A DNA stretch of 64,000 nucleotides, taken from assembly GCA_019414445.1 (NCBI GenBank), contig DXMA01000002.1, positions 1 through 64,000 of the forward strand. The letters are read 5' to 3'. Position numbers and translations under genes: made by a program. The notes below the pieces were generated by a model, which saw only the letters and a program-made list of their open reading frames with translations, was not told where the DNA came from and made no database searches. The DNA is from Collinsella sp. (GTDB lineage Bacteria > Actinomycetota > Coriobacteriia > Coriobacteriales > Coriobacteriaceae). Position 1 is the stretch's first letter. The number at the start of each line of letters is the position of its first letter. Positions 9,090 to 17,124 of this stretch are shown here, piece after piece.

Positions 9090-10520
9090 TTAGGAAAGGT
9101 CCTCACCATTCGTTTCAATGACGTGCTTGTACCAGTCGAAACTCTTCTTCTTGGAACGCTTGAGGGTGCCGTTGCCGGCGTCGTCGCGGTCCACATAGAT
9201 AAAGCCGTAGCGCTTGGACATCTCGCCCGTGCCGGCAGACACCAGGTCAATCGGGCCCCAGGTGGTGTAGCCCAGCAGGTCAACGCCATCCTCGGTCACC
9301 GCATCGCGCATCGCGGCGATATGCTGGCGCAGGTAGTCGATACGGTAGTCGTCGTTGATGGAACCGTCCTCTTCGACAACATCCTTGGCGCCCAGACCGT
9401 TCTCGACCACAAACAGTGGCTTCTGATAACGGTCGTACAGGTCGTTGAGCGTAATACGGAAGCCCAGCGGATCGATGGCCCAGCCCCACTGGCTCTCCTG
9501 CAGGTAGGGGTTCTTGGCGCCGGCGAAGGCATTACCCTGGGTGCGCTCGACATCGGGGTTATCGGCACCGGCGGAGCAACGGGTGCTGTAATAGCTAAAG
9601 CTGATAAAATCGACGGTGTTGGCGGCCAGGATCTCGCGGTCCTCGTCCGTCATACCCACATCGATGCCTAGACGCTCGAGCTTCTTGACGGCATAGGTCG
9701 GGTAGTAGCCACGGCTCTGGACGTCGACGAAGAAGTAATTGTCCTGGTTGTCGAGCTGCGCTTGGCGCACATCGCCCGGACGGCAGCTGTAGGGGTAGTA
9801 GCTACCTGCGGCAAGCATGCAGCCGATCTTGACCTCAGGGTCGATCTCGTGAGCGATCTTGGTTGCCCAAGCGCTGGCGACGAGCTCGTTGTGGGCGGCC
9901 AGGTACTCGACGGCCTCCTTGTTCTCGCCCTCCTCAAAGACCAGACCGGCACCCATAAACGGCAGGTGTAGAATCATATTGATCTCGTTGAAGGTGAGCC
10001 AGTACTTCACCAGACCCTTGTAGCGGGTGAAGATCGTGGTCGCGAGGTTCTTGTAGAAGTCGATGAGCTTGCGGTTGCGCCAGCCGCCGTACTCCTTGAT
10101 GAGGTGAATCGGGCAATCGAAGTGCGTGATAGTCACGAGCGGCTCGATACCGTGCGCCTGACACTCGCGGAACACGTCCTCGTAGAAGGCCAAGCCGGCC
10201 TCGTTGGGCTCGGTCTCGTCCCCGTTGGGGAAGATACGGGTCCATGCCAGGCTCATGCGGAAGGTCTTAAAGCCCATCTCGGCAAAGAGAGCAATATCCT
10301 CTTTGTAGTGATGATAGAAATCGATGCCGGTCTGCGCGGGATAGTAATAGCCGTCCTCGAAGTCGAGCATTTTGCGCTGGCCGGAGACCACCGCATAGCG
10401 CTCGGGGCCGTGCGGAGCCACGTCCACGTTGGCAAGGCCGCGGCCGTCCACGTTGTAGGCGCCCTCGCACTGGTTGGCAGCCGTCGCGCCGCCCCACAGG
10501 AAGCCATTACGGAAAGCCAT
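9090..10520 (-). CDS. 6-phospho-beta-glucosidase, GH1
   Basis: Cytoplasmic enzyme that would hydrolyse phosphorylated beta-glucosides delivered by a PTS. The 476-residue GH1 fold shows the N-terminal FLWGGATAANQCEG, the acid/base in TFNEIN (Glu179) and the nucleophile in VVENG (Glu373). Near the C-terminus is the SxxxxxKRYGFIY phosphate-binding signature (GEMSKRYGFIYVD), which marks 6-phospho enzymes. ATG follows GAAAGGATCGATGC. It stands alone, with no PTS gene adjacent; about 400 bp of repeat-bearing intergenic DNA precede it. A second GH1 paralogue lies at 28.1 kb in the bgl operon. Confidence 0.92.
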   Translation of the reverse strand: MAFRNGFLWGGATAANQCEGAYNVDGRGLANVDVAPHGPERYAVVSGQRKMLDFEDGYYYPAQTGIDFYHHYKEDIALFAEMGFKTFRMSLAWTRIFPNGDETEPNEAGLAFYEDVFRECQAHGIEPLVTITHFDCPIHLIKEYGGWRNRKLIDFYKNLATTIFTRYKGLVKYWLTFNEINMILHLPFMGAGLVFEEGENKEAVEYLAAHNELVASAWATKIAHEIDPEVKIGCMLAAGSYYPYSCRPGDVRQAQLDNQDNYFFVDVQSRGYYPTYAVKKLERLGIDVGMTDEDREILAANTVDFISFSYYSTRCSAGADNPDVERTQGNAFAGAKNPYLQESQWGWAIDPLGFRITLNDLYDRYQKPLFVVENGLGAKDVVEEDGSINDDYRIDYLRQHIAAMRDAVTEDGVDLLGYTTWGPIDLVSAGTGEMSKRYGFIYVDRDDAGNGTLKRSKKKSFDWYKHVIETNGEDLS

Positions 10521-10702
10521 GCATCGATCCTTTCATACGCTGTTGTCATAGGCTCAGTATCCCTGCAAACAACGCGCCGCTCAACGGCAACGGCGCAGGC
10601 CGACACTTCTTTTCGCTCCCGCATATCGGCAGACGGTGCGCTCCTGACACTTTTTGATACCTCGCGTGCACGAAAAAGCACCCGCCCACACGCCGCGAAC
10701 GT

Positions 10703-10823
10703 CAAGTGAGTAGACTTTTTGGCAAAACTCAACCAGACCCGCCTTTGACGCCATCAAAACCGCAGGTAGCTTACCTGGCATGTTCCGGCGTGGTCAGACT
10801 AAGCCAAAAAGTCTACTCACTTG
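10703..10823. repeat. Palindromic element with 21-bp arms and AAAACCGCAGGTAG core
   Basis: A perfect 21-bp inverted repeat (CAAGTGAGTAGACTTTTTGGC at 10703-10723, complement at 10803-10823) encloses 79 bp. In its centre (10756-10769) is AAAACCGCAGGTAG, the 14-mer also found inside the three elements at 58.0-58.7 kb. The rest of the 406-bp intergenic region (10521-10926) holds a minus-facing terminator, a tandem purine repeat and nothing else I recognise. Confidence 0.8.
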
Positions 10824-10824
10824 C

Positions 10825-10860
10825 AAAAAAGGGCGCCTCCACAACAGCGAAGGCGCCCTC
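10825..10860 (-). terminator. Orphan terminator facing the minus strand
   Basis: Read on the minus strand, GAGGGCGCC and GGCGCCC form a stem directly followed by TTTTTTGC. The nearest minus-strand gene upstream of it is the DUF4867 gene 1.4 kb away, across a plus-strand ATPase gene. A similar terminator sequence follows luxS. Confidence 0.75.
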
Positions 10861-10881
10861 GGGTGGCAGACCATTTGACTG

Positions 10882-10918
10882 AATAGGAAAGAAAGGAAAA
10901 AATAGGAAAGAAAGGAAA
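10882..10918 (+). repeat. Tandem duplication of a purine-rich leader
   Basis: The 18-mer AATAGGAAAGAAAGGAAA occurs twice with one extra A between copies, directly ahead of the ATPase start. Each copy carries Shine-Dalgarno-like AGGAAAG. Confidence 0.8.
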
Positions 10919-10926
10919 GGAGACTT

Positions 10927-12033
10927 ATGACTGAAACCATCTTCTCCCCCTCATTTGGAAATCGCCCATCCTATCTCGTCGGGCGCGAAACTGTAATTTC
11001 GACATTCATATCCGGCCTTGAGCAGGAACCGGGCAATCGCGACCGAGCCATGCTCATGCTTGGACAGCGAGGCAGCGGCAAGACAGTTCTTCTGTGGGAA
11101 CTTGCCGACCGCGCACGCAAGCTCGGCTTTGTTGTCGCCACGCCTACCGTAGCCTCCGAGGATATGCTCGAGCGCATTGTCGAGAAAATCCAAGAAGCAG
11201 GCAAACCTTACGTCAACAAACGCCGCCTTCCCAAACTCGCGAGCGGCAGCCTAAGTGTTTTCGGGCTCTCGGCAGGCCTCGAGTTCACACGAGACGTGCA
11301 GGAGACCAAGAGCTTTCAGTTCAAGCTCACGCAGCTCGCGCGCAAACTGACCGAGCAGGGGCACGGCATCCTCATCCTCATCGACGAGCTCCAAGCAAAT
11401 TCACCCGAGATCAGACAGCTCGTCACCGCCTATCAAGAGCTGGTCGGCGAACGACTCAACGTCGCGCTCGTCATGGCGGGCCTTCCGGGAGCCGTCTGCG
11501 CAACACTCAATGACCGTGTGCTGACATTTCTCAACCGCGCTCGAAAGGTCACGCTCGAGCCACTTTCGGTCGGAGATGTCGATACCTATTACCAGCGGGC
11601 TTTCGATGAGCTCGGCCTTGATATTCCAAGCGATCTTCGCCTCCGTGCCGCTCGCGCAACCCAAGGCTCGCCCTATATGCTGCAACTCATCGGCTATAAC
11701 ATCGCCAATCGCTGCAGGACAGGCGAACGTGCGACGCAAGGGTTAATCGACGGAGCCATCGAGGCGTCGAAAGTCGATTTCGAAAACGATGTGTGCGAAA
11801 CGACGCTCGCCGCGCTGTCAGACCAAGACGTCGCGTTTCTCTCCGCAATGACTGATGACGAAGACGCTGTGTCTCGCATTTCTGATGTTGCGAAGCGCAT
11901 GTCAGTCACACCCGACTATGCGCAAAAGTATCGCCGGCGCCTCATCGACGCCGGCGTTATCGAGCAGGCGCGCCGCGGCTACGTGCGCTTCGCCGTCCCC
12001 TATATGGCCGATTGCCTGCGCAGCCAGCTCTAG
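10927..12033 (+). CDS. AAA-type ATP-binding protein with C-terminal winged helix
   Basis: The 368-residue protein has Walker A GQRGSGKT (46-53), Walker B ILILIDE (about 146-152) and a C-terminal region (about 290-360) with a winged-helix look (TPDYAQKYRRRLIDAGVIEQ). This layout belongs to the ORC/Cdc6-like STAND-type ATPase group (archaeal-ATPase-like), often orphan genes in bacteria. AAAGGAGACTT precedes ATG. It is the only plus-strand gene in a 16-kb minus-strand run and is bracketed by palindromic repeats on both sides, which suggests arrival as a cassette. Its partner or substrate is not evident; a role in defence, toxin control or mobility is possible but unsupported. Confidence 0.8.
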   Translation: MTETIFSPSFGNRPSYLVGRETVISTFISGLEQEPGNRDRAMLMLGQRGSGKTVLLWELADRARKLGFVVATPTVASEDMLERIVEKIQEAGKPYVNKRRLPKLASGSLSVFGLSAGLEFTRDVQETKSFQFKLTQLARKLTEQGHGILILIDELQANSPEIRQLVTAYQELVGERLNVALVMAGLPGAVCATLNDRVLTFLNRARKVTLEPLSVGDVDTYYQRAFDELGLDIPSDLRLRAARATQGSPYMLQLIGYNIANRCRTGERATQGLIDGAIEASKVDFENDVCETTLAALSDQDVAFLSAMTDDEDAVSRISDVAKRMSVTPDYAQKYRRRLIDAGVIEQARRGYVRFAVPYMADCLRSQL

Positions 12034-12043
12034 GCAACCACCG

Positions 12044-12070
12044 CAAAGGGGACAGGCACCTTTGTGGTGG
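12044..12070. repeat. GGGGACAGGCACC hairpin
   Basis: CCGCAAAGG and CCTTTGTGG flank GGACAGGCA, giving an imperfect hairpin just after the ATPase stop. GGGGACAGGCACC is a motif widely seen in REP-type intergenic repeats. Confidence 0.5.
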
Positions 12071-12076
12071 GTTGGG

Positions 12077-12222
12077 CCCGCTTGTCTCGATCTGTAACAG
12101 TTAGGCCGTCAAAACCGGGCTTGGCGTTACAGATCGAGATTGTTCGGGCGGCCCCCGTGGTTCGTCTTGATCTGTAACAGATAGAGACGATTTAGCGCGC
12201 CAACTGTTACAGATTGAGACGG
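12077..12222. repeat. Two adjacent hairpins built on GATCTGTAACAG
   Basis: Hairpin 1 (12077-12148) pairs TCTCGATCTGTAAC with GTTACAGATCGAGA. Hairpin 2 (12163-12222) pairs CGTCTTGATCTGTAACAG with CTGTTACAGATTGAGACG. The two share their arm sequence but not their loops. They end 7 bp from the stop of the DUF4867 gene and could act as its terminators, although T runs are lacking. Confidence 0.75.
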
Positions 12223-12228
12223 AAGACC

Positions 12229-12873
12229 CTAGTCCACGGTGATGTCGAGGTTCTTGCCGACGAGACCTACGTAGCCGCCCTCGGCAGCCTTGGGACTATC
12301 TGCGTGGCAGAGAACCCACTTGTCGGCCTTCCAGTAGCAGTAGCTATCACCGGCCGCGGGCATGTCGGCCGCAGCCTCGGGGCGCGGACCGTTGGTGCCG
12401 GCGGGCAGCGCAACCATCACCTGGAAGCCACCGTCGTCGACCATGCACGGCGTGTAGTGCAACGTGGTGGCGTAGACCTCGACGAGCGTGCCGGCGGGCG
12501 CGCGGAACGCCTTGACCTGCGCGGTGTCGAGCTTGCCGTCGACAATCTGCTCACGCTTGGCGAGCAGCAGAATAAAGTCGCGAGCACCCAGGTTGAACTC
12601 GTTCGCGCGGTGATACTCCAAGCAGTTGAGCTTCGTGTTGTGGCCGTTGCACCAGCCCAGCTGGAACGGACGGCCGCCATACATGAGCAGGCCGAGCGCA
12701 TCGGCGCCCTCGACCTGCTCCAGCTCAGGCGCGGAGGCCACGTACTTGCTGCCCTCGGGGATGGGCGTTGCGGAGAGCGCCTCGACGAGCGGGGCGGTCA
12801 GGCTGGACGGGACGTCATCCCACACGCGGCCATAGGGTTTGAATTCGGGGTCGGTAACAGAGTAGATATGCAT
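12229..12873 (-). CDS. DUF4867 family protein
   Basis: The 214-residue soluble protein matches the DUF4867 family, a cupin-like group related to ureidoglycolate lyase and found beside sugar-catabolism genes in Firmicutes and Coriobacteriia. Features seen are MHIYSVTDPEF at the start, GGRPFQLGWCNGHNTKLN in the middle and ATTLHYTPC as a likely cupin strand. The start is set by ACAGGAGCGAAC before ATG; a longer upstream frame lacks a ribosome site. Cytoplasmic, reaction unknown. It may belong functionally to the pentose locus upstream, though luxS intervenes. Confidence 0.7.
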   Translation of the reverse strand: MHIYSVTDPEFKPYGRVWDDVPSSLTAPLVEALSATPIPEGSKYVASAPELEQVEGADALGLLMYGGRPFQLGWCNGHNTKLNCLEYHRANEFNLGARDFILLLAKREQIVDGKLDTAQVKAFRAPAGTLVEVYATTLHYTPCMVDDGGFQVMVALPAGTNGPRPEAAADMPAAGDSYCYWKADKWVLCHADSPKAAEGGYVGLVGKNLDITVD

Positions 12874-12956
12874 GTTCGCTCCTGTTCGTTTATGTGATAT
12901 TACGAACATTCTAGAACAATCACGCGCGGTTTTAAACGTCCGCCATGTCCGCTCAA

Positions 12957-12988
12957 CAAAACGGCACCCCCGCATAAGCGAAGGCGCC
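12957..12988 (-). terminator. Terminator after luxS
   Basis: On the minus strand GGCGCC and GGTGCC pair (one G-T) around a 14-base loop, followed by GTTTTG. It lies 30 bp past the luxS stop and resembles the orphan terminator at 10.8 kb. Confidence 0.55.
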
Positions 12989-13017
12989 CAGTGAACTCAT
13001 TTTGAGCGACGAAACCT

Positions 13018-13506
13018 TTACGCCTGCTGATAGTGCAGGTGTGCCTCATCGATATCGATCAGATCGCGGTCGAGATAGCGACGCGCGAGCCAATTTGCCA
13101 TAGGGAGATTCTGGTCCAGGTAGTTACCGCACTCTTCGGGAGCGGCACCGGGGACATCGCCCTCGAAGCCAGCAACAAACTCGAACAACTCGCGCACGAG
13201 CGGCAAGATCTCCTCACTCGTCACCTCGCCAAACACAACCAGGTAAAAGCCCGTGCGGCAGCCCATAGGGCCAAAGTAGACAATACGGCTCGACCACTCG
13301 GCATGGTTGCGAAGGAACGTCGCGCCCAGATGCTCGATGGTGTGGCACTCGGCCGTGTTCATAACCGGTTCTTTGTTGGGCGTGGTCAAGCGCAGGTCAA
13401 AGGTGGTGACGGCGGCACCGGTCGCCGGATCGCGGTCGACGCGGCTCACATACACGCCGGGCTCAAGCAGCAGATGGTCAACGGAAAAACTCGCGATGCG
13501 CTCCAT
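13018..13506 (-). CDS. luxS: S-ribosylhomocysteine lyase LuxS
   Basis: Cleaves S-ribosylhomocysteine to homocysteine and DPD, the precursor of autoinducer-2, in the activated methyl cycle. The 162-residue protein is full length. The metal ligands are seen in HTIEH (His55, His59) and Cys126 in ECGNYL; the catalytic Cys83 is in GCRTGFYL. GAGAGGATCTGCC precedes ATG. It appears monocistronic with its own terminator, between an unrelated DUF4867 gene and a repeat-bearing gap; no pfs gene is adjacent. Confidence 0.96.
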   Translation of the reverse strand: MERIASFSVDHLLLEPGVYVSRVDRDPATGAAVTTFDLRLTTPNKEPVMNTAECHTIEHLGATFLRNHAEWSSRIVYFGPMGCRTGFYLVVFGEVTSEEILPLVRELFEFVAGFEGDVPGAAPEECGNYLDQNLPMANWLARRYLDRDLIDIDEAHLHYQQA

Positions 13507-13520
13507 GGCAGATCCTCTCG

Positions 13521-13620
13521 GTAGTCAATTTGGGACAGGGCTCTTTTAGCTGGTCGCAACAATCCCACCCATGATAGCAGTCAAAAAAGCCCCGTCCCAA
13601 ATGACTACTTTGGGACGGGG
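13521..13620. repeat. GGGACGGGGC inverted repeat upstream of luxS
   Basis: GTAGTCAATTTGGGACAGGG (13521-13540) is mirrored by an arm at 13588-13608 that ends AAATGACTAC. A third copy of TTTGGGACGGGG follows at 13609-13620. The remaining bases up to 13777 show no gene. It lies in the luxS upstream region, so it may sit in the 5' leader. Confidence 0.65.
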
Positions 13621-13777
13621 CGCCGCGCAGCCGATAATATCGACCGTTCAGCATCTAGTTTTCTGACCCCTCACCTATTGATGCTGCGTCGTCCGCAATG
13701 CAGAGCGTACGAGCAGCTCAACAGCCAAAAACCCGGCAGCGACTGTAATCGCCACCAGACCAATAGATGGCCTGCAC

Positions 13778-14716
13778 TTACAGCACCTGCAAACAAGTTG
13801 CGACGGCACCGTAGATATTGGCGTCGTTACCCAGCTGCGCCGGGACCACGTGCGGACGAGGCATATCTTTCAGAAAACCAGTGTAGTGCGCCATGACGTC
13901 ATCCATCTTACGGTCGAGCGCCTCGAACAGCGCGGGATGGCAGCTGATGCCACCACCAATCGCGAAGACTGCCGGGTCGATGACGCACTGCAGATTCACA
14001 AGCACACGATCAAACAGCTCAGCATAGGCATCCAATCCGCGCTGCACGGCGGCGACTTCGGACGCGCTCCCGTGCTCCAGTAGCTCGAAGATCCGTCGGC
14101 CATCGAGGGCCTCCAGTTCAGCTTCATCCGAAATGCCAAGTTCGACTGCCACGAGATTCTGCAGGCCGTGCCATCCGCTCGAAGTCGCGAACGTATCACG
14201 ATGATCAAGCGGTTCGCTTACGTTGTTGGACAGGAAGCTGAACTCGCCCGCGAAGCCGCCCGCACCTGTCAGCACCCGGCCGTCAACCACGATGCCTCCG
14301 CCGATGCCCGTACCGATTACCGCCACGCAACCCACGTCCACGCCGCGCAACGCGCCGGCAGCGTACTCGCCAAGCGCACAGCTTTTGCCGTCGTTGACAA
14401 CGGTCACGGGCAGCCCCAGCCGTTCGCGCAGCGCTCGGCCAAGCGGAAACCCGTCCATGTACGGCAGCGCACCACCGCGATGGATCGTCCCGTCTGGATC
14501 GACCTCGTAACCGAAGATGCCACCTGGGGCCGAGATGCCCACGCCTACAACCTGTCCGCGATACGGCCCTACGAGTGCCGCGAGCGCGTCGACCAGCTGA
14601 TCGGCCGAGACGAGCGCCGTCGGAATCGAACCACGGTCACCAAACTCGTAGTTCTCATTCACAATCGCCCATTTGACGCTCGTTCCGCCGATATCAATTC
14701 CAAACAGCTGCCTCAT
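13778..14716 (-). CDS. ROK family sugar kinase or regulator-like protein
   Basis: The 312-residue protein has the ROK ATPase start (FGIDIGGTSVKWAIV), a substrate/nucleotide loop (NDGKSCALGEY) and GTGIGGGIV. There is no N-terminal helix-turn-helix, so it is kinase-like, probably phosphorylating glucose or another hexose in the cytoplasm. The CxCGxxGC zinc motif of glucokinase-type ROK proteins is absent, and EFSFL stands where GEIGH is usual. The ATG at 14716 has GAGAGGGGAGCGGCC; longer frames extend into the neighbouring gene. It lies 26 bp after the membrane-protein gene and may close the pentose operon. Confidence 0.82.
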   Translation of the reverse strand: MRQLFGIDIGGTSVKWAIVNENYEFGDRGSIPTALVSADQLVDALAALVGPYRGQVVGVGISAPGGIFGYEVDPDGTIHRGGALPYMDGFPLGRALRERLGLPVTVVNDGKSCALGEYAAGALRGVDVGCVAVIGTGIGGGIVVDGRVLTGAGGFAGEFSFLSNNVSEPLDHRDTFATSSGWHGLQNLVAVELGISDEAELEALDGRRIFELLEHGSASEVAAVQRGLDAYAELFDRVLVNLQCVIDPAVFAIGGGISCHPALFEALDRKMDDVMAHYTGFLKDMPRPHVVPAQLGNDANIYGAVATCLQVL

Positions 14717-14742
14717 GGCCGCTCCCCTCTCGCTCAATGCGT

Positions 14743-15372
14743 CTACATGCTCGCAGGCTCTTCCATAAAGGCCATGAGCCTGCGGTTGAGCAGACGACCC
14801 CAAAACGTGCAGATACCGCCCGCCAGGAGCGCGGCGGCTACGGTGCCGATACCGATGCCCACCGCAGCACCCGTACGCACAAGCCCGTAGACCAGTGAGA
14901 TGCCCACACAGCTCCCGTCAAAGAAATACTTCGCCTTACCAAATTCACAGTGAAACACCTGGGAGAGCGTCTGCACCATGCCGTCGGGCGCAACGGGAAC
15001 GAGCCGCGCGGAGACGATCGGCGTCACGCCGAGCGCTGTGAACGATACGGCGATGACCAGCATGACCAGGCCATCGATGAGTCCCGTTGCGGTAAATGGA
15101 AACAGCCAGATATCCAGCACGTCGATGAAAACGCTAAACAGCAGACTGACGGGTATCTGCAAGAGAATCTTGACATCCGGGTAGCGCACCAGGAGAAGCT
15201 GGGCAACCACGAATACGCAATACACGATAAACGATGCCGTACCGAGGCTCAAACCCTCGATGATATACATCAGGTACGGCACCGTACTCATGGGCGCTAC
15301 ACCAAGCCCCGTGCGTGCATTCATTACAACGCCGCAGCTCAGGAATAGAATCCCACATACGTAGACCATCAT
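14743..15372 (-). CDS. YczE/DUF6198-type multipass membrane protein
   Basis: The 209-residue protein has five to six membrane helices and the family start (CGIFFLSCGVVMN-like stretch, then TGLGVAPMSTVPY), as in YczE/YyaS/DUF6198 proteins of unknown function. The first usable ATG codons are used; an in-frame TAG lies just upstream, and the ribosome site is weak. It lies 93 bp after the FGGY kinase and 26 bp before the ROK gene. Transport of a sugar or of a product is possible but not shown. Confidence 0.7.
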   Translation of the reverse strand: MMVYVCGILFLSCGVVMNARTGLGVAPMSTVPYLMYIIEGLSLGTASFIVYCVFVVAQLLLVRYPDVKILLQIPVSLLFSVFIDVLDIWLFPFTATGLIDGLVMLVIAVSFTALGVTPIVSARLVPVAPDGMVQTLSQVFHCEFGKAKYFFDGSCVGISLVYGLVRTGAAVGIGIGTVAAALLAGGICTFWGRLLNRRLMAFMEEPASM

Positions 15373-15465
15373 TCGACGCGTTGGACTCTACCGCATCACA
15401 TCACTCTCTCGTTCGCATCTTCACCTATCGGCACGAATAGCGCTCCGTAACATCGCCCCAAGGCG

Positions 15466-16953
15466 TCACTCGTACGCAATCGTCGCCTCGACGGCATGGC
15501 GCCAGCCGGCGATCTTTTTGGCTCGCTCGTCAGCGGGCATCGACGGCTCCACGATGCCACGGGCGCCGTAGACGTCGACGACATCGCGCGTATACATGCC
15601 CAGCGCGATACCGCAGGCCCAAGCCGCGCCCAGACCGCTCATCTCGTCGTTGCTCGCAATGCGGATGGGCGAGCCGACCAAATCGCTCTCAAACTGCATC
15701 AGGTACGCGTCGCGCGTGGGGCCGCCGTCAACACGAAGCTCGGCAAGCGCCGCGCCCGAATCCTCGACCATCGCATCAATGACGTCAAAAATCTGATAGG
15801 CGATCGACTCGTCGGCAGCCTTTACGAACTCCGCGCGGCCCGTGGTGCGTGTCATACCAAAAACGCATCCCTCGGCATCACTTGCCCAGTGCGGCGCACC
15901 CAGGCCGGTAAACGCCGGCACAAAGTAAACATGGCTCGCCGGGTTGGCGGCGTAGCACAGGTCGGTGACCTCCTCGGGGTTGTTGATGAGCTCCAGGTCG
16001 TCGCGCAGCCAGGTCTTGACGGCGCCGGCGTAGCTCACGTTGCCCTCGAGTACATACTCGGTCACGCCATCCATACGCCACGCAAGCGAGCTCGAAAGCC
16101 CGTGCGAGCTGGCGACAAACTCGTTGCCGACGTTCATCATGACCGAGCTACCGGTGCCATAGGTCGCTTTGGCCATGCCGCGGCTGTGGCAACCCTGCGC
16201 AAACAGGGCCGCATGGCTGTCGCCCAGCACGCCGTGTACCGGCACGGGTGCGGGCAAAAAGCCATCCAGGTCCGTTGTGCCAAACAGACCGTCGGAATCG
16301 GTCACCTGCGGCAGGCAGGCCGGATCGATGCCAAAGGCCTCGCACACCGGCTCGCTCCAGCTGCCACGGCGCAGGTCGAAGAGCTGCGTGCGGCTGGCAT
16401 TGGACCAGTCACAGCGAAACTCCGCGCCGCCCGTGAGCGTCCAGACCACCCAGGCATCGATGGTGCCCAGACACAGCTCACCCGACGCCGCGGCCTCGGC
16501 AGCCGCCGGAACGTTCGCGAGAATCCAAGCCATCTTGCCCGCCGGATAGTAGGGCGAGAGCACCAGGCCCGTTGTGTCACGCACCAGCTCTGCCACGCCT
16601 TCGCGCGCCGCAAGCTCGTCACACAGCTCGCGGGCGCGGGCACACTGCCACACCACGGCGTCGCACAGCGGCTCGCCCGTCGTGCGGTTCCAGGCAACGG
16701 TGGTCTCGCGCTGGTTGGAGATGCCAATACCAGCAATGTCGGCCGGATTGACCCCGGTCTCCTCCACCACGGCACGCGCCACGGCCAACACGTTGGCGGC
16801 GATCTCGACCGGATCATGGCTCACCCAGCCGGCATCATTGACAATCTGGCGATGCGAGCGGTCGGCACGATGAATCAGATGGCCGCCCTCGTCCACCAGC
16901 AGCGCCTTGGTGCCCTGCGTGGACTGATCGATTCCGATGATGTATTTGCTCAT
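15466..16953 (-). CDS. FGGY-family carbohydrate kinase
   Basis: ATP-dependent kinase of 495 residues with the two-lobed FGGY fold: IIGIDQSTQGTKALL at the start, GISNQRETTVAWN and VVWQCAR in the glycerol-kinase-like region, GDSHAALF, and ATYGTGSSVMMN in the second lobe. The second motif recalls glycerol kinase, but STQGTKALL in place of QGTTSSR and the neighbouring isomerase and transketolase suggest a ketose (pentulose) substrate. GGGAGAGTAC precedes ATG. It follows the transketolase pair by 171 bp. D-apulose, xylulose and ribulose are candidate substrates; sequence alone does not decide. Confidence 0.82.
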   Translation of the reverse strand: MSKYIIGIDQSTQGTKALLVDEGGHLIHRADRSHRQIVNDAGWVSHDPVEIAANVLAVARAVVEETGVNPADIAGIGISNQRETTVAWNRTTGEPLCDAVVWQCARARELCDELAAREGVAELVRDTTGLVLSPYYPAGKMAWILANVPAAAEAAASGELCLGTIDAWVVWTLTGGAEFRCDWSNASRTQLFDLRRGSWSEPVCEAFGIDPACLPQVTDSDGLFGTTDLDGFLPAPVPVHGVLGDSHAALFAQGCHSRGMAKATYGTGSSVMMNVGNEFVASSHGLSSSLAWRMDGVTEYVLEGNVSYAGAVKTWLRDDLELINNPEEVTDLCYAANPASHVYFVPAFTGLGAPHWASDAEGCVFGMTRTTGRAEFVKAADESIAYQIFDVIDAMVEDSGAALAELRVDGGPTRDAYLMQFESDLVGSPIRIASNDEMSGLGAAWACGIALGMYTRDVVDVYGARGIVEPSMPADERAKKIAGWRHAVEATIAYE

Positions 16954-17124
16954 GTACTCTCCCATTCCTTCCGCCAAATCAAAGACAGCCTGGCGGACAA
17001 GGAGCGAGCGACCGCCAAGTGCCGCAGATTGCCGTGAAAGAGGAGCGCCGCGTACTTTGTGTACGCAAGCGACGGTTTGAACGGCAAGGTGCGGTGCTTG
17101 GCGGCCGCGCAGCGTCTGTGTCTA

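Noticed and set aside
10611..10680. Further short repeats (AAAAAGTGTCAGGAGC and GAAGTGTCGG on the minus strand) upstream of the GH1 gene
   Set aside because: The similarity is too short and imperfect to define a repeat family from this window alone.
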